In this document: piece by piece, positions 18,178 to 26,217 of the stretch
Position numbering within the stretch: the stretch's first letter is position 1
How the letters are laid out: the number at the start of each line of letters is the position of its first letter
From: Anaeromyxobacter dehalogenans 2CP-C
Lineage (GTDB): Bacteria > Myxococcota > Myxococcia > Myxococcales > Anaeromyxobacteraceae
Assembly: GCF_000013385.1 (NCBI RefSeq)
Contig: NC_007760.1
Span: 2,950,001 to 3,014,000 of the forward strand
Length of the DNA stretch: 64,000 nucleotides
Direction: 5' to 3'
Notes under the pieces: generated by a model
Told to the model about the DNA's origin: nothing
The model's database searches: none
Seen by the model: only the letters and a program-made list of their open reading frames with translations
Made by a program: the position numbers and the translations under genes

Positions 18178-18199
18178 GGGGCGCTGCGCGGCCGCGGCG

Positions 18200-19327
18200 C
18201 TACCCGCGCTTCGCGAAGTCCTGCATGAACGCGCAGAGCTCGTCGAGCCAGGCCGGCTCGACCGCGTTGTAGGTGGACACGCGGATGCCGCCCACCGAGC
18301 GGTGGCCCTTCAGCCCCACCATGCCCTTCGCCTTCGCCTCCTTCACGAAGCGCTCCTCGTCGGCCTCGGTCGGCAGCCGGAACACGACGTTCATGACGGA
18401 GCGGCTCTCCTGCTCGACCGGGCAGCGGTAGTAGCCGGCGTTCGCGTCGATCACGCCGTACAGCTTCCCGGCCTTGGCGCGGTTCCGCTGCTCCATGGCG
18501 CCGAGGCCGCCGAGCCCCTTCAGCCACGCGAGCACGTTGCGGATCATGTAGATGCCGAACGTGGGCGGCGTGTTGTAGAGCGACTTGTTCTCGGCCGGCG
18601 TGCGGAGCTGGAAGATCTTGGGGATGTCCTTGCGGCCGGCGGCCACCAGGTCCTTGCGGACGATCACGACCACCACGCCCGAGGGCCCGATGTTCTTCTG
18701 CGCGCCCGCGTAGACGAGCCCGAAGCGCGACACGTCCACCGGCTTCCACAGGAAGTCGGACGACATGTCCGCGACCAGCGGGACCTTGCCCGCGTCGGGG
18801 AACGGCCGGGCCGGGTCCACCGCGAACTGCACGCCGTGGATGGTCTCGTTGGAGGTGAGGTGCAGGTAGGCCGCGTCGGGCGAGACCTGGAGGTCGGCGG
18901 CGGTGGCGGCGCGGACGTAGCGCTTCTCCTTGCCCTCGCCCTCGCCGGTGGTGCCGGCCAGGCGCGCCGAGGCGCCCAGCATGGCGGTCGCGACCTTCGC
19001 CTCGGAGAACGCCTTCTCGCCCCAGGCGCCCGTCACCAGGTAGTCGGCGCCGCGGCCCTTCTCGACGAGGTTCATCGGGATCTGCGCGAAGAGCTGCGAC
19101 GCGCCGCCCTGCACGAACAGCACGTCGTACGTGTCGGGCACGCCCAGCAGCTCGCGGAGCAGCGCCAGCGCCTCGTCGTGGACCGCCTCGTACTCCTTGC
19201 CGCGGTGGGAGTGCTCCATCACCGACATGCCGCTGCCGGCGAAGTCGAGGAACTCGTCGCGGGCGCGCTCCAGCGCGGGCAACGGGAGGGCGGCGGGGCC
19301 GGCATTGAAGTTCTTCACGCGGGACAT
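18200..19327 (-). CDS. serC: Phosphoserine aminotransferase
   Basis: This 375-residue class V PLP aminotransferase starts [19 protein letters not shown], has [14 protein letters not shown] and [17 protein letters not shown], and the PLP-lysine site [13 protein letters not shown]. It converts 3-phosphohydroxypyruvate to phosphoserine with glutamate, in serine and pyridoxine synthesis. A GAGGAG ribosome site lies just before the ATG. It follows marC by 34 bases on the same strand. Confidence 0.96.
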   Translation of the reverse strand: MSRVKNFNAGPAALPLPALERARDEFLDFAGSGMSVMEHSHRGKEYEAVHDEALALLRELLGVPDTYDVLFVQGGASQLFAQIPMNLVEKGRGADYLVTGAWGEKAFSEAKVATAMLGASARLAGTTGEGEGKEKRYVRAATAADLQVSPDAAYLHLTSNETIHGVQFAVDPARPFPDAGKVPLVADMSSDFLWKPVDVSRFGLVYAGAQKNIGPSGVVVVIVRKDLVAAGRKDIPKIFQLRTPAENKSLYNTPPTFGIYMIRNVLAWLKGLGGLGAMEQRNRAKAGKLYGVIDANAGYYRCPVEQESRSVMNVVFRLPTEADEERFVKEAKAKGMVGLKGHRSVGGIRVSTYNAVEPAWLDELCAFMQDFAKRG

Positions 19328-19361
19328 GGTCTCCTCGGGGGAAGGATGGGGGACCCGGGAT

Positions 19362-20015
19362 TTATCGGAGCGGGAAGGCCCGCGGCAACCCTTCCGCGAG
19401 CCCGTCCATCATGAACTGGACGGCGATGGCCACCAGCAGCAGGCCGGCGACGCGCTCGAGGATGGCGAGGCCGGTGCGCCCGAGCACCTTCTCGGTCCGG
19501 GCCGCACCCGCAAGGATGAGGTAGCTGGCCAGGCAGGTGAGCGCGATGGCGAGCAGGACCGGCAGCGGGTGCCACCAGTCCTCGCCGCGCGCGCGCACCA
19601 TCAGCACGATGGCGGTGGCGATGGAGCCGGGGCCGGCGAGCAGCGGCATGGCCAGCGGCACGATGGCCACGTCCTCCTTGTCGGCGCTGGCGTCCACTTC
19701 ACCCTGGGTGATTCGGGTCCGCGACGGCTGGGTGCGCACCATGTCCAGCGCGAGCAGCAGCAGCACCACCCCGCCCGCCACCTTGAACGCGGGCAGGCCG
19801 ATGCCGAGGAGGCGGAAGATCCACTCGCCGGTCAGCGCGAACGCGGCGAGCACGGCGAACGCGGTCACCGAGGCGCGCAGCGCGATCTCGCGGCGCCGGC
19901 GCGGGTCGTCGTTCCGGGTCAGCGCCAGGAAGAACGGCACCGCCGAGAACGGATCGACCACGAAGAACAGGGCCGAGAAGGAGACGAAGCAGAGGGTCGC
20001 GAGCTGCAGGGCCAT
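19362..20015 (-). CDS. MarC family (UPF0056) inner-membrane protein
   Basis: This 217-residue protein has six predicted membrane segments. Family signatures are [17 protein letters not shown] near the N-terminus and [20 protein letters not shown] in the middle. MarC was once linked to multiple antibiotic resistance, a link later withdrawn; the function is unknown. It lies between serC and the GT2 gene, all on the minus strand. Identity secure, role open. Confidence 0.9.
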   Translation of the reverse strand: MALQLATLCFVSFSALFFVVDPFSAVPFFLALTRNDDPRRRREIALRASVTAFAVLAAFALTGEWIFRLLGIGLPAFKVAGGVVLLLLALDMVRTQPSRTRITQGEVDASADKEDVAIVPLAMPLLAGPGSIATAIVLMVRARGEDWWHPLPVLLAIALTCLASYLILAGAARTEKVLGRTGLAILERVAGLLLVAIAVQFMMDGLAEGLPRAFPLR

Positions 20016-20072
20016 CGGGCGCGCAGCCTACCGCGCCGGCGTGGGACGGGAAAGCGCGGAGCGGCGCCCGGC

Positions 20073-20105
20073 GCGGGGATCAGACCGCGGGGATCAGACC
20101 GCGGG
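20073..20105. repeat. 14-base direct tandem duplication covering a stop codon
   Basis: The unit gcggggatcagacc occurs twice in direct succession, followed by five bases of a third copy. On the minus strand each unit contributes a TGA; the stop of the GT2 gene lies in one copy. It looks like a replication-slippage duplication. Confidence 0.8.
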
Positions 20106-20843
20106 CGGCAGGCCGGGCCGCGGCTCGGAGCGCGCGAACGCGGAGAAGCGGATCGCCCACACCTTGCGGATGGCCTCGAGCACGATGCGCCGGGACATCT
20201 TGGACTGCCCCACCCGCCGGTCGGCGAACACGATGGGGATCTCGGCCACCCGGAACCCGCGCCGGAGGGCCCGGTACGTCAGCTCGATCTGGAACGCGTA
20301 GCCGGAGCACTCCACCGAGGGCAGGTCGATGGCCTCCAGCACCTCGCGGCGGAAGCACTTGAAGCCGCCGGTGAGGTCGCGGACGCGCACGCCCAGGATG
20401 GTGCGGGCGTAGAGGCTGCCGCCGCGCGAGATGATCTTCCGCCCCAGCCCCCAGTTCACGGTGCCGCCGCCCGGCACGTAGCGCGAGCCGAGCACCAGGT
20501 CGGCGTCCGCGGCGCGGGCCAGCAGCGCGGGCAGGTACCTCGGGTCGTGCGAGAAGTCGGCGTCCATCTCCAGCACGAGGTCGTAGCCGCGCTCCAGCGC
20601 CCAGGCGAAGCCGGCCAGGTACGCCCTGCCCAGCCCCTCCTTGCCGGCGCGGTGGAGCACGTGCACGCGCGGATCGCGCGCCGCGAACGCGTCGGCCAGC
20701 GCGCCGGTCCCGTCGGGCGAGTTGTCGTCGATGACCAGCACCTCGACCGACGGCGCGGCCTCCAGGATCGCGCGGAGGATCGGCTCGAGGTTGTCCCGCT
20801 CCTCGTACGTCGGGAGGCAGACCAGCGCGCGCCCTTGCGTCAT
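20094..20843 (-). CDS. Dolichol-phosphate mannosyltransferase-like GT2
   Basis: This 249-residue GT2 enzyme has LPTYEERDNLEPIL, VIDDNSPDGTGALAD, the DxD region EMDADFSHDP and the C-terminal ADRRVGQSKMSRRI, which match polyprenol monophosphomannose synthases. It lacks the C-terminal membrane domain of the longer DPMS class. It probably transfers a sugar from an NDP donor to undecaprenyl phosphate. The ATG overlaps the lpxB stop. The 14-base tandem repeat at its 3' end includes the stop codon. Confidence 0.88.
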   Translation of the reverse strand: MTQGRALVCLPTYEERDNLEPILRAILEAAPSVEVLVIDDNSPDGTGALADAFAARDPRVHVLHRAGKEGLGRAYLAGFAWALERGYDLVLEMDADFSHDPRYLPALLARAADADLVLGSRYVPGGGTVNWGLGRKIISRGGSLYARTILGVRVRDLTGGFKCFRREVLEAIDLPSVECSGYAFQIELTYRALRRGFRVAEIPIVFADRRVGQSKMSRRIVLEAIRKVWAIRFSAFARSEPRPGLPPAV

Positions 20844-21991
20844 CGCATCACCCCCAGCACCTCTTCCGCGACCCGGAGCGGCGCGCCCGGCTCGCCCAGC
20901 GACGCCCGCACCTCGCGCAGCGCCGCGATCTGCGCCTCGCGCGCGGCGCGATCGCCGAGCAGGCGCTCCACCTCCGCCGCCATCCGCTCGGGGCTCGCGT
21001 CCCGCTGGAGCAGCTCCGGGACGATCCCCCTCCCTGCCAGGATGTTCACCAGCGCCACGTGCGCAATCTTCACCAGCATCCGCGCGACCGCGTAGGAGAG
21101 CCAGGACAGCTTGTAGACCACCACCATGGGCCGGAGCATCAGCCCCGCCTCCAGGGTGGAGGTCCCGCTCTTCACCAGCGCCGCGTCGCTCGCGCCGACC
21201 ACCTCCTCGGTGCGGCCGTCCACCAGGCGGACCTCCAGCGTGCGGTGGGCCGCGAGGTACGGCTCGAGCGCGGCGCGGTCCAGGGTGGGCGCCACCGGGA
21301 CCACGAACTGGGCGTCGGGGTGCGCGGCGCGCAGCCGCTCGGCGGCCTCCAGCATGGGGGGGAGCAGCCGCTTCAGCTCCGAGGGCCGGCTGCCGGGCAC
21401 CATCGCGATGGTGGTCCGGGCGGCGGGGAGGCCGAGCGCCGAGCGGTAGGACTCGGGCGTCCCGGGCGGCGGCCGCTCGGCGAACGGGTGGCCGACGAAG
21501 CGCGCGGAAACCCCGGTGCCCTCGTAGAAGCGCTCCTCGAACGGGAGGATGCAGAGCATCCGGTCCACCACGCGGGCGATCTGCTTCGCCCGGCCCTGGC
21601 GCCACGCCCAGATGGTCGGCGACACGTAGTAGACCACCGGGATCCCGAGCTTCTTGAGGCGCGCGGCGAGCCGCAGGTTGAAGTCGGGCAGGTCCACCAG
21701 GAGCGCGGCCTTCGGGCGGCGCTCGGCGGCGGCGCGGCCGAGCATCCGCAGGATCCCGAGGATCCGCGGGATGCGGGGCAGCACCTCGGCCAGGCCCATC
21801 ACCGAGATGTCCTCGGCCGGCGCGAGCGCCTCGAGCCCCGCCTCGCGCAGCCGCGGGCCGCCCACGCCGAACGCGGTGAGCCCGGGGCGCAGCCGCTGCA
21901 GCTCGTGGAGGGTCCGGGCCGCGTGAAGGTCCGCGCTGGCCTCGCCCGCCACGATCAGGATCTGGTCCGTCAAGCGCGGGCTATATAGCAC
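20840..21991 (-). CDS. lpxB: Lipid-A-disaccharide synthase
   Basis: This GT19 enzyme of about 383 residues has ILIVAGEASADLHAA, SPTIWAWRQGRAKQIA and MVPGSRPSELKRLLP, all LpxB signatures. It condenses UDP-diacylglucosamine with lipid X at the inner membrane. The GTG at 21991 has an AGGGG upstream and is annotated. A TTG at 21973 would give the N-terminus MTDQILIVAGEAS, closer to family length, and the sequence TATATA between the two could be a -10 element. lpxACD are not in the window. Confidence 0.93.
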   Translation of the reverse strand: MLYSPRLTDQILIVAGEASADLHAARTLHELQRLRPGLTAFGVGGPRLREAGLEALAPAEDISVMGLAEVLPRIPRILGILRMLGRAAAERRPKAALLVDLPDFNLRLAARLKKLGIPVVYYVSPTIWAWRQGRAKQIARVVDRMLCILPFEERFYEGTGVSARFVGHPFAERPPPGTPESYRSALGLPAARTTIAMVPGSRPSELKRLLPPMLEAAERLRAAHPDAQFVVPVAPTLDRAALEPYLAAHRTLEVRLVDGRTEEVVGASDAALVKSGTSTLEAGLMLRPMVVVYKLSWLSYAVARMLVKIAHVALVNILAGRGIVPELLQRDASPERMAAEVERLLGDRAAREAQIAALREVRASLGEPGAPLRVAEEVLGVMR

Positions 21992-22032
21992 GCTGCCCCT
22001 GGACGGTCTGGCCCCAGAGGCGGATCCGTGAT

Positions 22033-22497
22033 GTGCTGTCGCACATGGATGGGGGAACCGCGGGCGCGCGGGTGCGCGAGGTGGGCTGGCTCGCCGCCAC
22101 GCTGACGGCGCTGCTGCTCGCGCTCCTGCTCGAGCACTACGTCATCCACGAGCAGATGATCCTGCCGTGGATCGCGGTGTCGCCCGAGGTCCCGCCCTGG
22201 ATGCTCGGCGCCCAGGTGGTCCCGGAGATCATCGTCTGCTTCCTGTTCGGCTGGCGCCTGCGCGGCCTGGGCTGGATCGTGATCTACGGGGCCGCCGCGG
22301 CGGCGCTCCGCCAGTCGTTCTACGCGCTCCTCACCCGCATCGGCGCGAGCGGCCACCCCGAGACGCTGTTCGGCCCCCCCTCCGAGTTCGCGCGCACCGC
22401 GCCGCTGGTGGCGGTGATGTACTTCATGGCGTTCGGGCTCGCCTCGATGGGCGCCCGCGAGCCCGGCCCCCTCCCCGGCGCGCGCTCGCGACCCTAG
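22033..22497 (+). CDS. Small integral membrane protein, function unknown
   Basis: This is about 150 residues with three or four hydrophobic segments (LAATLTALLLALLLEHYVI, MLGAQVVPEIIVCFLFGW, GWIVIYGAAAAAL, APLVAVMYFMAFGLASM). No family was recognised. It is divergent from lpxB. The N-terminus is uncertain: a GTG at 22033 and an ATG at 22045 are both possible, and neither has a clear ribosome site. An ATGTGC/GCACAT inverted repeat overlaps the start. Coding is supported by the amino acid composition and lack of a better frame. Confidence 0.6.
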   Translation: MLSHMDGGTAGARVREVGWLAATLTALLLALLLEHYVIHEQMILPWIAVSPEVPPWMLGAQVVPEIIVCFLFGWRLRGLGWIVIYGAAAAALRQSFYALLTRIGASGHPETLFGPPSEFARTAPLVAVMYFMAFGLASMGAREPGPLPGARSRP

Positions 22498-22515
22498 GCG
22501 GCGCGCCTGGCCGCC
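22497..22515. terminator. Possible hairpin between convergent genes
   Basis: GGCGGC/GCCGCC arms with a 7-base loop fill the 24-base gap between the membrane protein gene and the ArsR gene. There is no T-run; weak support. Confidence 0.3.
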
Positions 22516-22521
22516 GGCCGC

Positions 22522-22830
22522 TCACCGCCGGCAGCGCTCCATGCAGTGCAGCAGGCCGCGCAGGTTCTCCTCGGCGAGCCGGTAGCGGGCGAAGCCCGCC
22601 TCGCGCGCGGCGGCCACCAGCCCGTGGTCGCGCAGGACGCGGAGCTGCTGCGACACGATCTCCGGATCGGCGCCGAGCCGCTCGGCCAGCGCCCCCACCG
22701 TCTCGTCCCCCTGGCAGAGCAGGGCGACGAGCCGCAGGCGGAGCGGGTGGGCGACGGCCTTCAGCACCGCCGCGACGCGCTCGGCGCGCTCGGGGTCGGC
22801 GTACACGGGCAACGGCGGGGGTGCGGACAC
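22522..22830 (-). CDS. ArsR-family regulator with a SqrR/BigR-like cysteine pattern
   Basis: This 102-residue winged-helix regulator aligns with ArsR proteins: LKAVAHPLRLRLVALLCQGDETVGALAERLG, then recognition helix SQQLRVLRDHGLV and wing REAGFARYRLA. It has no metal-site CxC; instead Cys39 (RLVALLCQG) and Cys96/Cys100 near the C-terminus (LLHCMERC) occupy places like the sulfide-sensing dithiol of SqrR/BigR. It is the last gene of the molybdoenzyme/YeeE run, 74 bases after the rhodanese gene start direction-wise upstream. It probably represses the cluster and is released by persulfides. Sensing is inference. Confidence 0.8.
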   Translation of the reverse strand: MSAPPPLPVYADPERAERVAAVLKAVAHPLRLRLVALLCQGDETVGALAERLGADPEIVSQQLRVLRDHGLVAAAREAGFARYRLAEENLRGLLHCMERCRR

Positions 22831-22904
22831 GGCCGGACTGTAGCCGCAGCCCGCCCCGCGACCGGCGCGGCGAGGTGCCGCGCCGGCGGCCCGCCAGCCC
22901 CTCG

Positions 22905-23561
22905 CTACCCGCAGCCGCCGGAGATCTTCTTCTTCGCGCCCCCCGCCTTCGGCTTACCGCCGGCCTTCAGCAGGTCCGGCCGGAAGTCGAGCCGCGCCAG
23001 CGTCTGGAGCGCCTCGAGGCCGGGCGCCACGCGGTCGGAGGAGGGCGACGCCAGCGCCGCCTGCGCCGCCGCCAGCGCCTCGGCGTAGCCCGCGGGCGGC
23101 GCGGCCTCTGCGAACAGCGGCACCGGCAGCGCCAGCGCCAGGTACCAGGCGCGCGCGCCGTCCACGAGGTAGTGGACCCGCGCGCCCGGGTCGGCGCGCC
23201 GCGCCTCCTGCACCAGGCGCAGCGCGACCTCGTCCTTGCCGGCGTAGACGAGCGTGAACGGCCGGCCGCGGGCGCGGGCCAGGACGTCCTCGGCGGACGC
23301 GCCCGGCAGGCTCTCCGCGCCGGGCAGGTGGTAGCGGGCGTACGCGTCGGCGGGCCGCACGTCCAGCACCGCCGCCCGGCCCGCCGCCTGGACCACGCCG
23401 GCGGCGGCCTTCCACACGTCGAGCGCGGCGTCGGCCGGCGGCGGCGTGAGGTCGGGCGGGAGCTCGGCGCGGGCCGAGTGCCCGGTGGCGAGCGCCAGGA
23501 CGAGGTAGGCGGCGGCCGCGCCCACGAGCGCGGCGGCCCCGGTCCGGTTCGTGATCCTCAC
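22905..23561 (-). CDS. Periplasmic rhodanese-fold protein without catalytic Cys, with C-terminal GGCG
   Basis: This 218-residue protein has a signal sequence or anchor (residues 8-33, AALVGAAAAYLVLALATG then ARAE). The rhodanese fold is visible as AAVLDVRPADAYARYHLPGAESLPG and HYLVDGARAWY. The active-site loop is LVYAGKDEV, with Ala107 where the catalytic Cys normally sits. The only Cys in the protein is Cys217 in the last four residues GGCG, after a flexible Gly/Lys tail. SoxY sulfur carriers end in GGCGG, so a swinging-arm sulfur carrier is a reasonable inference. The GTG at 23561 overlaps the YeeE-type gene stop. Confidence 0.8.
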   Translation of the reverse strand: MRITNRTGAAALVGAAAAYLVLALATGHSARAELPPDLTPPPADAALDVWKAAAGVVQAAGRAAVLDVRPADAYARYHLPGAESLPGASAEDVLARARGRPFTLVYAGKDEVALRLVQEARRADPGARVHYLVDGARAWYLALALPVPLFAEAAPPAGYAEALAAAQAALASPSSDRVAPGLEALQTLARLDFRPDLLKAGGKPKAGGAKKKISGGCG

Positions 23562-24214
23562 GGCGCCCTCCTCTCCGCGGCGGCGGCGCCGGCCGGCACG
23601 CCCTGCGGCCCCTGCCCCGCCGGCGCGGCGCGGCGGTTCACCCACCGCTCGATGCGGCCCACCGCCCAGAACGCGCCCACCGCGAGCAGCGCCACGGCGA
23701 ACACCACCACGCCGGACGGGAGGCGCAGCCACTCGTGCAGCAGCACCCGGCCGCGCCCGCCGGCGTCGGCGAGCGGCGCGAACGTGTCGGCGCCGAGCGT
23801 GTAGACCAGCGTGCCGACGAGCAGGCCGCCGATGAACAGCAGCGCGTCGAGCTTGCCCGAGACCGCCCCGACCAGCGAGGTGCCCGGGCAGTAGCCGCCC
23901 ACGATGAAGCCGGCGCCGACCAGGAACCCGCCCACCGCCTGGGCGGCGGGGAAGGTGTCGAGGATGCCGAGCGTGGAGAGCGGCACGGGGCCGGCGAGGT
24001 CGAGGAAGTACACGCCGACCATCGCGGTGACGATGGCGGTGAACATCACCCGCAGCACGCGGAAGTCGCGGCCGTAGAAGACGGCGGCGAGGTTGCGGGC
24101 GGTGCCGAAGCCGGCGCGCTCCAGCGCGAAGCCGAAGCCCATGCCCACCAGCACCGAGGCGATCATCTCGACCGGGTGCGAGAACCGAAGGACGACGGAG
24201 AGAGGGCCTTCCAC
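23558..24214 (-). CDS. YeeE/YedE family membrane protein (sulfur transport domain), larger partner
   Basis: This 218-residue protein has five or six membrane segments with the DUF395/YeeE-YedE motifs GFGFALERAGFGTARNL and GGYCPGTSLVGAVSGKLDAL. Homologous YeeE proteins import thiosulfate through a path of conserved cysteines; here Cys in GGYCPGT is kept. A perfect AGGAGG lies just before the GTG start, formed from the end of the upstream YeeE gene. The two short YeeE-type genes together would make a full-length transporter. Thiosulfate as substrate is inference. Confidence 0.88.
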   Translation of the reverse strand: MEGPLSVVLRFSHPVEMIASVLVGMGFGFALERAGFGTARNLAAVFYGRDFRVLRVMFTAIVTAMVGVYFLDLAGPVPLSTLGILDTFPAAQAVGGFLVGAGFIVGGYCPGTSLVGAVSGKLDALLFIGGLLVGTLVYTLGADTFAPLADAGGRGRVLLHEWLRLPSGVVVFAVALLAVGAFWAVGRIERWVNRRAAPAGQGPQGVPAGAAAAERRAP

Positions 24215-24224
24215 GGCGTGCCTC

Positions 24225-24740
24225 CTAGATCCACTGCCGGCGGACGAACCACGCGAGGGCGTAGGCGCCGCCGAAGACGCAGAGCATGAACAGCCAGCTG
24301 CCGAGCGCGAGCTGCGCGCCGCCGGTGAGCGCCTGGCCGCTGGTGCAGCCGCGGGCGAGCTGCGCCCCGAAGCCGGCGAGCGCGCCGCCCGCCCCGGCGA
24401 GCACCCACCGCCAGCGCCGGTCGGCCCGCGGGCCCATCACCGTCTCGGCCTTGAAGCGCCGCGCGGTGACCACCGCGACCGCGCCGCCGAGCAGCGTGCC
24501 GGCGGTGAGCCAGACGATCCAGTCGTCCATCGAGGCGCGCGACGGGTCGGCGAAGAACCGCCCCACGCTGACGTTCTCCTCGGTCCAGGTGGGCGACACC
24601 GCGTGCAGCCCCGCCGCCACCACGTGCTTGAACGACCCGCTCGCGCCCAGGCCGCGGCCGGTCAGCACGAAGCTGCCGAGGAGCACCAGGCCCAGCAGGA
24701 AGCCGGCCTTGTACGGGTTCCAGTACGGTCGCTGCTCCAC
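24225..24740 (-). CDS. YeeE/YedE family membrane protein, smaller partner
   Basis: This 171-residue protein has about four membrane segments. The signature FGAQLARGCTSGQALTGGAQLALGS holds the conserved Cys of the family. The N-terminus reads PYWNPYKAGFLLGLVLLGSFVLTGRGLG. It starts with GTG one base after the upstream cytochrome-fusion stop and is followed 10 bases later by the larger YeeE gene, so co-transcription is nearly certain. It probably acts with the larger partner in the inner membrane to move a sulfur anion. Confidence 0.88.
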   Translation of the reverse strand: MEQRPYWNPYKAGFLLGLVLLGSFVLTGRGLGASGSFKHVVAAGLHAVSPTWTEENVSVGRFFADPSRASMDDWIVWLTAGTLLGGAVAVVTARRFKAETVMGPRADRRWRWVLAGAGGALAGFGAQLARGCTSGQALTGGAQLALGSWLFMLCVFGGAYALAWFVRRQWI

Positions 24741-24741
24741 G

Positions 24742-26217
24742 TCACTCCTCCTTCGCGTCCGGGGCGGCGGGCGCCCCGGGGTGCGGCTCGTTCGCGGCCC
24801 TCGCCACCCACTTCGCGCTGTGGCGGGCCGCGTGGGCGAGGTCGATCCGGCCCGTGATCATGGAGCGCAGCGCGGGGCGCTCGTCGGCGATGACCACCGC
24901 CATGGTGAGGTGCACCGCCAGGCCGGCGGCCACGAGCGCGATGGCGAGCCCGTGCACCACGACCGCGGCGGCGACCACCTGCGCCGGCCCGAGGTGGAAC
25001 GTCATCACCAGGCCGCTCGCGACGATGGTCGCGGTGGCGATCAGCACGAGCACCGCGAACAGCTTCTGGCCGGCGTTGTACTTGTCCTGCGGCGGCAGCG
25101 GGCCGCGCCACGCGCCCGCCATGGCGAGCGGCTTCCGGACGAGCCAGGCGAGGTCGTCGCGGGACACCCGCACGTCCTCCCAGACGTGGCGGAGGCCGCC
25201 CTTGAACAGCAGGAACAGCGGGATGACGACGGCGGCCCACGCCAGCCCCCACGCCACGTGCAGCCGGAGGAGCGCGGCCCGTCCGCCCAGCGCCCCGGCG
25301 ATGGCGTCGGCGGCCGCGGGCCCGAGCAGCGCGAAGCGCGCCGCGGAGAGCAGGCCGACGCCGCTGAGGAGCAGCGCGATCCAGGAGAGCGCGTTCAGCC
25401 AGTGGAGCGCGCGCAGGCCGGCCGGGTGGCGGTGCAGCGTGCGCGGCCGGGAGGCCGGCAGCGCGCAGGCGCCCTCGGCCTCCTCGCGGCGCACCCGGTC
25501 CACGCGCGCCTTCAGGTTCACGAGCAGGCCGCCGCCGATCGAGAGCGCGCCCAGGCCGGGGACCACCGCGCGCGTCAGCGGCCGGGCCGCGCCGTCCCAG
25601 GCCGAGGTCAGCCAGCCGGTCCGCGGCGGGCGGGCGATCCCCTGGGCGAGCACGAGGTCGCGGGCGCGGTCGCCGGCGTAGAGCGTGCGCGGCCGCACGT
25701 CGATGCCCGGCACCGCCAGCGGGCGCGCGCCCCGCGCCGCGGCGGCGACGGACACGGCCGAGCCGGGGTCGTCGAGGTCGCCGAAGACGCGGCACTCGGC
25801 CGGGCAGGTCACGACGCAGGCCGGCTGCTCGCCGCGCGCCACGAACGGCGCGCACAGGTTGCACTTCTCGACCACGTTCTTCACCGGGTCCACGTGCCGG
25901 GCGCCGTACGGGCAGGCGGCGACGCAGTTGCCGCAGCCGATGCACACGCCGGCGTCCACCCCCACCACGCCGTTCGCGTCCACGGACGTCGCGCCGGTCG
26001 GGCAGTCCACCGTGCACGGGTGCGCCTCGCACTGCATGCACAGGCCCGGGTAGAACGTGACGGCGAGGTCGCCGCCGGCGCGCGTGCCGGTCTCGAAGGT
26101 GTGGACCCAGTCGCGCGCCGCGCCAGGGCCGGAGTCCCACTGCTCCTTGCAGGCCGAGACGCAGGCCTTGCAGCCGACGCACCGGTCGAGGTCGATCAGC
26201 ATCGCGTGGCGCGCCAT
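24742..26217 (-). CDS. Iron-sulfur/cytochrome b fusion subunit of a molybdopterin oxidoreductase
   Basis: This is 491 residues. Residues 1-145 hold sixteen cysteines in the four-cluster pattern of PhsB/PsrB/FdnH (CVGCKACVSAC, CMQCEAHPCTVDC, CIGCGNCVAAC, CNLC and CVVTC). A membrane helix follows near 218-236. From about 262 to 470 comes a formate-dehydrogenase-gamma/PhsC-like cytochrome b with HW at 272, KYNAGQKL and four more helices. It would pass electrons between the quinone pool and the catalytic subunit. The ATG overlaps the catalytic gene stop by one base. Fusion of B and C subunits in one protein is unusual. Confidence 0.88.
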   Translation of the reverse strand: MARHAMLIDLDRCVGCKACVSACKEQWDSGPGAARDWVHTFETGTRAGGDLAVTFYPGLCMQCEAHPCTVDCPTGATSVDANGVVGVDAGVCIGCGNCVAACPYGARHVDPVKNVVEKCNLCAPFVARGEQPACVVTCPAECRVFGDLDDPGSAVSVAAAARGARPLAVPGIDVRPRTLYAGDRARDLVLAQGIARPPRTGWLTSAWDGAARPLTRAVVPGLGALSIGGGLLVNLKARVDRVRREEAEGACALPASRPRTLHRHPAGLRALHWLNALSWIALLLSGVGLLSAARFALLGPAAADAIAGALGGRAALLRLHVAWGLAWAAVVIPLFLLFKGGLRHVWEDVRVSRDDLAWLVRKPLAMAGAWRGPLPPQDKYNAGQKLFAVLVLIATATIVASGLVMTFHLGPAQVVAAAVVVHGLAIALVAAGLAVHLTMAVVIADERPALRSMITGRIDLAHAARHSAKWVARAANEPHPGAPAAPDAKEE

